Source of the DNA: CAZWEZ01 sp964632795
GTDB lineage: Bacteria; Pseudomonadota; Alphaproteobacteria; Rhodospirillales; 2-02-FULL-58-16
Direction: 5' to 3'
Assembly (NCBI GenBank): GCA_964632795.1
Contig: CAZWEZ010000022.1
Span: forward strand, 1 to 42,959
DNA: 42,959 nt
Numbering within the stretch: position 1 is the stretch's first letter; every line of letters starts with the position of its first letter. A program made the position numbers and the translations under genes. Below are positions 39,211 through 42,959 of the stretch, piece by piece. The notes under the pieces were generated by a model. That model was not told the DNA's origin, did not search any database, and worked only from the letters and a program-made list of their open reading frames with translations.

Positions 39211-40061
39211 ATCTGCTTGCCGAGGCGCCCGGCCAGGTCCTGGATGTACTGCCAGGCGACGCGCCCCGAACGCGAGCCCCGGGTCACCGACCATTCGATG
39301 GCCTCGGCGCGCAGACGCTCGGCGTCGATGTCGAGCGCGAAGTGCGCCGCGTAGCTCTCGACGATCTCGAAGTAGGTCTGCTGGTCGCAGACGTGAAAGC
39401 CCAGCCACAGCCCGAAGCGGTCCGACAGCGACACCTTCTCCTCCACCGCCTCGGCCGGGTTGATGGCGCTCGAACGCTCGTTCTCGATCATGTCGCGGGG
39501 CATCAGGTGGCGGCGGTTGGAGGTGGCGTAGAAGACCACGTTGTCGGGCCGCCCCTCGATGCCGCCCTCGAGGACCGCCTTGAGGGACTTGTACGAGGTG
39601 TCCTGGCCGTCGAACGACAGGTCGTCGCAGAACAGCACGCAGCGCCGCCCGGTGCCGCGCAGCAGGCGCAGCAGGCGGGGCAGGGAGCCGACGTCCTCGC
39701 GGTGGATCTCGACCAGGGCCAGCGAACACCCCTTCTCGGCGTCGACCGCGGCGTGGACCGACTTGACCAGCGAGCTCTTGCCGGTCCCCCGGGAGCCCCA
39801 CAGCAGGGCGTTGTTGGCCGGCAGCCCGCGGGCGAAACGCCGCGTGTTTTCGAGCAGGATGTTGCGCTGGCGGTCGATCCCCTTGAGCAGGCCGAGGTCC
39901 AGCCGGTTGACCTCGCCGACCGCCTCCAGCCGCTCGCCCTCGGCGTGCCAGATGAAGGCCGACGCCGCCTCCGGATCGGCGCTTTCCGGGAGCGCCGGGG
40001 ACATGCGCTCGAGGGCCTCGGCGATTCGCCCCAGCAGGGGGGTGGGATCGTCGTTGCTCAT
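39207..40061 (-). CDS. AAA-family ATPase (DUF815)
   Basis: This gene encodes a 284-residue AAA+ ATPase of the DUF815 family. Walker A is GSRGTGKSSLVK (89-100), Walker B is CVLFCDDLSFD, and the sensor region ATSNRRHLMPRDMIEN follows. The C-terminal part has FGLWLGFHVCDQQTYFEIVE, typical of the family. Cellular role is unknown. A very long open frame extends further upstream, but the ATG at 40061 begins the family homology. It separates nlpD from yajC as in other alphaproteobacteria, on the opposite strand. Confidence 0.9.
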   Translation of the reverse strand: MSNDDPTPLLGRIAEALERMSPALPESADPEAASAFIWHAEGERLEAVGEVNRLDLGLLKGIDRQRNILLENTRRFARGLPANNALLWGSRGTGKSSLVKSVHAAVDAEKGCSLALVEIHREDVGSLPRLLRLLRGTGRRCVLFCDDLSFDGQDTSYKSLKAVLEGGIEGRPDNVVFYATSNRRHLMPRDMIENERSSAINPAEAVEEKVSLSDRFGLWLGFHVCDQQTYFEIVESYAAHFALDIDAERLRAEAIEWSVTRGSRSGRVAWQYIQDLAGRLGKQI

Positions 40062-40238
40062 GGCGGGAGACCCTATCGCGAAAACCCCGGGAAGGGAACG
40101 GGATTTGAGCCCTGCCCCAAGAGGTCTGAGCGCCTCTCCCTGCCAGTTTCGAACGGCGGCCCTTATACGGTTGCATGTGGCGTCGGTGCGGGTATAGTCG
40201 CGGCCGGTCTTGCCGACCTTGTGTTTGAGGAGTTGAGC

Positions 40239-40661
40239 ATGTTCGTTACCCCGGCCTTTGCCCAAGACGCCGCGGCCTCCGGCCCCGGCACCCTGGAAAC
40301 CCTGCTGCCGCTGGCCCTGATCTTCGTCGTCTTCTATTTCCTGCTGATCCGTCCCCAGCAGAAGAAGCACAAGCTGCACCGGGAGATGCTGGGCGCCATC
40401 CGCCGGGGCGACAAGGTGGTCACCGGCGGCGGCATCATCGGCACCGTGACCAAGGTGCTGGACAACAACGTGGTCGCCGTCGAGATCACCGACGGCGTCA
40501 AGGTCCGCGTCCAGCGGTCCCTGATCGCCGAGGTGCTGACCAAGCCGGAACCGGTGGCGGCCGCCGGCAAGAGCGGCAGCGGCGAGCCCCAGGGGGGCGC
40601 CAAGGGCGAGGTGGGCGTCGCCGCCTCGCTCAAGAAGCTGCTCGGGGGCCGGACCAAGTAG
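40239..40661 (+). CDS. yajC: Preprotein translocase subunit YajC
   Basis: This gene encodes a 140-residue YajC, the small subunit of the SecDF-YajC accessory complex in the inner membrane. The single transmembrane segment is at about 22-38 (LLPLALIFVVFYFLLIRPQQ), then GDKVVTGGGIIGTVTKV and VKVRVQRSLIAEVL. The C-terminus has a low-complexity tail. A GAGGAG ribosome-binding site precedes the ATG. secD follows after 33 bp, so these form one operon. Confidence 0.96.
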   Translation: MFVTPAFAQDAAASGPGTLETLLPLALIFVVFYFLLIRPQQKKHKLHREMLGAIRRGDKVVTGGGIIGTVTKVLDNNVVAVEITDGVKVRVQRSLIAEVLTKPEPVAAAGKSGSGEPQGGAKGEVGVAASLKKLLGGRTK

Positions 40662-40694
40662 CGGCCGGCCGAGGGATCCCGGCGGGCGCCTGAG

Positions 40695-42275
40695 ATGGTC
40701 TACTTCGCCAAGTGGAAGGTGATCCTGGTCCTCACCGTGTGCGCCTTGGGCGTGGCCTTCGCGGCGCCCAACTTCCTGAGCCGTCAGCAGGCCGAAGCCC
40801 TGCCCTCGTGGCTGCCCCACAACCAGATCGTGCTCGGCCTCGACCTCCAGGGGGGATCGCACCTGCTGCTCGAGGTCGAGATCGAGGCGGTGATCCGCGA
40901 ACGCCTGGAGACGCTGGTCGATTCGGTGCGCGCCGAACTCCGCAAGGCCCGCATCCGCTATCAGGGACTGGGGGCGAGCGGCCATACCGTCGCCGTCACC
41001 ATCAAGGATGCGACCCGGGCCGAGGAGGCCCGCAATCTGCTCCGCAAGCTGGACCCCGGGACCGAGACCGTGCTCGGCGAGGCCGGGCGCATCGCCATCA
41101 CCCTCACCGAGCAGGCGTTCGCCGAGCGCCGCACCGCCGCCCTCAAGCAGTCGATCGAGATCGTGCGCAGGCGGATCGACGAGACCGGGGTCCGCGAACC
41201 CACCATCCAGCAGCAAGGCGACGACCGCATCCTGGTCCAACTGCCCGGGATCGACGATCCCGAGCGCGTCAAGCGGCTGCTCGGCAAGACCGCCAAGCTG
41301 ACCTTCCATCTCCTCGATCACGGGACCTCGGTGGCCGAGGCGATGGCCGGACGGGTGCCGCCGGGCGCCCGCCTGATGCCGGCCGACGACGAGATCGCCC
41401 CCGACGGCCGGCCGCGCATGTACCTGATCCGCAAGCGGGTCATGCTGAGCGGCGAGAACCTGACCAACGCCAGCGCCACCCTGGACCAGAACAGCCGCTG
41501 GGTGGTCGCCTTCGAGCTCGACACCCAGGGCGCCCAGAAGTTCGGCAAGGTGACCACCGAGAACGTCAAGAAGCCCTTCGCCATCGTCCTCGACGGCCGG
41601 GTCATCAGCGCCCCCATCATCCAGGAGCCGATCCGCGGCGGGCGCGGCCAGATCAGCGGCCGGTTCTCGGTCCAGGAGGCCCAGGACCTGGCCCTGCTGC
41701 TGCGCGCCGGCGCCCTGCCGGCGCCCCTGACGATCCTCGAGGAACGTTCCGTGGGCCCCGGGCTGGGCGCCGATTCGATCGCCGCGGGCAAGGTCGCCAG
41801 CATCATCGGGCTGGTCCTGGTGATCGTCTTCATGGTCGTCGCCTACGGCCACTTCGGGGCCATGGCCGACGTCGCGCTGGTCGTCAACATGGTCCTCATC
41901 GCCGCCGCCCTGTCGGTGCTCCAGGCGACGCTGACCCTGCCCGGCATCGCCGGCATCGTGCTGACCATCGGCATGGCGGTCGACGCCAACGTCCTGATCT
42001 TCGAGCGCATCCGCGAGGAGGTGCGCCTCGGGCGGACCCCGATCTCGGCCATCGAGACCGGCTACGCGCGGGCCATCAAGACCATCGTCGACGCCAACGT
42101 CACCACCCTGATCGCGGCCGTGCTGCTCTACCAGTTCGGCTCCGGGCCGGTGCGCGGGTTCGCGGTGACGCTGGCCATCGGCATCGCCGCCTCGATGTTC
42201 ACCGCGGTCATGCTGACCCGGATGATAGTGGTGGCGTGGCTGCGCCGGACCCGTCCCCAAACCCTGATCATTTAG
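40695..42275 (+). CDS. secD: Protein translocase subunit SecD
   Basis: This gene encodes a 526-residue SecD, which uses the proton motive force with SecF to drive late steps of protein export. It has one N-terminal transmembrane segment, a long periplasmic region (NQIVLGLDLQGGSHLLLEVE, IVRRRIDETGVREPTIQQQG) and a C-terminal membrane half with GIVLTIGMAVDANVLIFERI and GYARAIKTIVDANVTTLIAA. Length and motif order are normal. secF starts 21 bases after its stop. Confidence 0.97.
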   Translation: MVYFAKWKVILVLTVCALGVAFAAPNFLSRQQAEALPSWLPHNQIVLGLDLQGGSHLLLEVEIEAVIRERLETLVDSVRAELRKARIRYQGLGASGHTVAVTIKDATRAEEARNLLRKLDPGTETVLGEAGRIAITLTEQAFAERRTAALKQSIEIVRRRIDETGVREPTIQQQGDDRILVQLPGIDDPERVKRLLGKTAKLTFHLLDHGTSVAEAMAGRVPPGARLMPADDEIAPDGRPRMYLIRKRVMLSGENLTNASATLDQNSRWVVAFELDTQGAQKFGKVTTENVKKPFAIVLDGRVISAPIIQEPIRGGRGQISGRFSVQEAQDLALLLRAGALPAPLTILEERSVGPGLGADSIAAGKVASIIGLVLVIVFMVVAYGHFGAMADVALVVNMVLIAAALSVLQATLTLPGIAGIVLTIGMAVDANVLIFERIREEVRLGRTPISAIETGYARAIKTIVDANVTTLIAAVLLYQFGSGPVRGFAVTLAIGIAASMFTAVMLTRMIVVAWLRRTRPQTLII

Positions 42276-42295
42276 AGGTCTGGATCAAACATTAG

Positions 42296-42959
42296 ATGCG
42301 TGGACTGCACCTCATCCCGGCCGATATCAACATCCAGTTCGTGCCCCGGAGGATGGCCTTCTTCGCCTTCTCGGCGTTGGTGGTGCTGGGGTCGCTGGGC
42401 CTGTTCGCCTTCAAGGGGCTCAACTACGGCATCGATTTCAGGGGCGGCATCATGATCGACGTCAGGACCCCGGGGCCGGCCGACATCGGCGACTTGCGGG
42501 GCCGGCTGTCCGGCCTCGGCCTCGGCGAGGTGGCGTTGCAGGAGTTCGGCGCCCCCAACGACGTGCTGATCCGCCTGCAGATGCAGGAAGGCGGCGAGAA
42601 GGCCCAGAACGCCGCCGTCGAGAAGGTCAAGAGGGCCCTCGGCGAGGGCGTCGAGTACCGGCGCACCGAGTTCGTCGGCCCCAAGGTTAGCGATGAGCTG
42701 TTCTGGGACGGGGTGAAGGCGGTCAGCCTGGCGATCTTCTGCATGCTGCTCTACATCTGGTTCCGCTTCGAGTGGCAGTTCGGGGTCGGGGCGGTGATCG
42801 CCCTGGTCCACGACGTGCTGTCGACCGTCGGCCTGTTCGCGCTGTTGGGGCTGGAGTTCAACCTGTCCACCGTGGCCGCGGTGCTGACCATCGCCGGCTA
42901 TTCGATCAACGACACGGTGGTGGTCTATGACCGGGTGCGCGAGAACATGCGCAAGTACA
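42296..42959 (+). CDS. secF: Protein translocase subunit SecF (3' end outside window)
   Basis: This gene starts with ATG at 42296 and runs open to the window end, giving 221 codons and one extra base; a full SecF is about 300 residues. FFAFSALVVLGSLGLFAFKG is the first transmembrane segment, GIDFRGGIMIDV is the conserved periplasmic start, and GYSINDTVVVYDRVRENMRK is the SecF membrane signature. The truncation is only the window edge. It follows secD in the same operon. Confidence 0.96.
   Translation, partial: MRGLHLIPADINIQFVPRRMAFFAFSALVVLGSLGLFAFKGLNYGIDFRGGIMIDVRTPGPADIGDLRGRLSGLGLGEVALQEFGAPNDVLIRLQMQEGGEKAQNAAVEKVKRALGEGVEYRRTEFVGPKVSDELFWDGVKAVSLAIFCMLLYIWFRFEWQFGVGAVIALVHDVLSTVGLFALLGLEFNLSTVAAVLTIAGYSINDTVVVYDRVRENMRKY

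Noticed and set aside
39207..42260. Open frame of more than 1000 codons on the minus strand across yajC and secD
   Set aside because: It is the antisense shadow of the high-GC yajC and secD genes; only its last 284 codons (DUF815 ATPase) show real family motifs and a proper start.
1..42959. CRISPR arrays, rRNA and tRNA genes
   Set aside because: No regularly spaced short repeats and no tRNA- or rRNA-like segments were noticed when reading the intergenic regions; a dedicated scan was not possible.

Overview
This window looks like a chromosomal segment of a high-GC alphaproteobacterium, probably of the Rhodospirillales type. The evidence is high GC with strong third-position G/C in most genes, alphaproteobacterial families (DUF1489, ELM1-like, RT0821/Lpp0805-type lipoprotein), and the gene order serS-surE-pcm-nlpD-(DUF815 ATPase)-yajC-secD-secF. 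No rRNA, tRNA or CRISPR array was seen. GC statements are by-eye estimates.

Layout. Bases 1-2000 carry the end of a MITE-like repeat, a GNAT acetyltransferase, ubiX and arfB. Bases 2024-6342 hold the most striking locus: a clearly AT-richer island of about 3.8 kb flanked by a perfect 273-bp direct repeat. The repeat is the 3' end of a LysR regulator gene; the intact gene is on the right and a severed 3' fragment is on the left. The island carries three genes chained by ATGA overlaps: a ParB/sulfiredoxin-fold protein, a PRPP-loop phosphoribosyltransferase-like protein, and a D12-class (DPPY) adenine DNA methyltransferase. No recognised restriction nuclease, integrase or transposase lies with them. 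This is the best candidate for an undescribed conflict or DNA-modification system.

Bases 6.9-20 kb are ordinary chromosomal genes: an MFS transporter divergent from lysR, a bifunctional PutA with a FOXRED1-like FAD oxidoreductase, envelope proteins, a small Cys-rich peptide plus ECF sigma factor behind an ECF-like promoter, an AhpD-like protein, an ELM1-like protein, hemN, a hot-dog thioesterase and a polytopic membrane protein. Bases 20.4-30.5 kb are rich in acyl-CoA and amino-acid catabolism: isovaleryl-CoA dehydrogenase behind a palindrome of LiuR type, acetyl-CoA acetyltransferase, RidA, a DUF1989 protein, an internally deleted SDR gene, an acyl-CoA dehydrogenase, a kappa-GST-like isomerase, and a DUF35 plus thiolase-like pair whose thiolase lacks the nucleophilic Cys. 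A VapBC-like and a TumE/TumA-like toxin-antitoxin pair and several intergenic inverted repeats are interspersed.

Bases 30.5-34.5 kb contain a complete MITE, an orphan response regulator, DUF1489, an Hpt protein, a leucine/amino-acid dehydrogenase and a PadR-like regulator. Bases 34.6 kb to the end carry the conserved serS/surE/pcm/nlpD and yajC-secD-secF housekeeping cluster; secF is cut by the window end.
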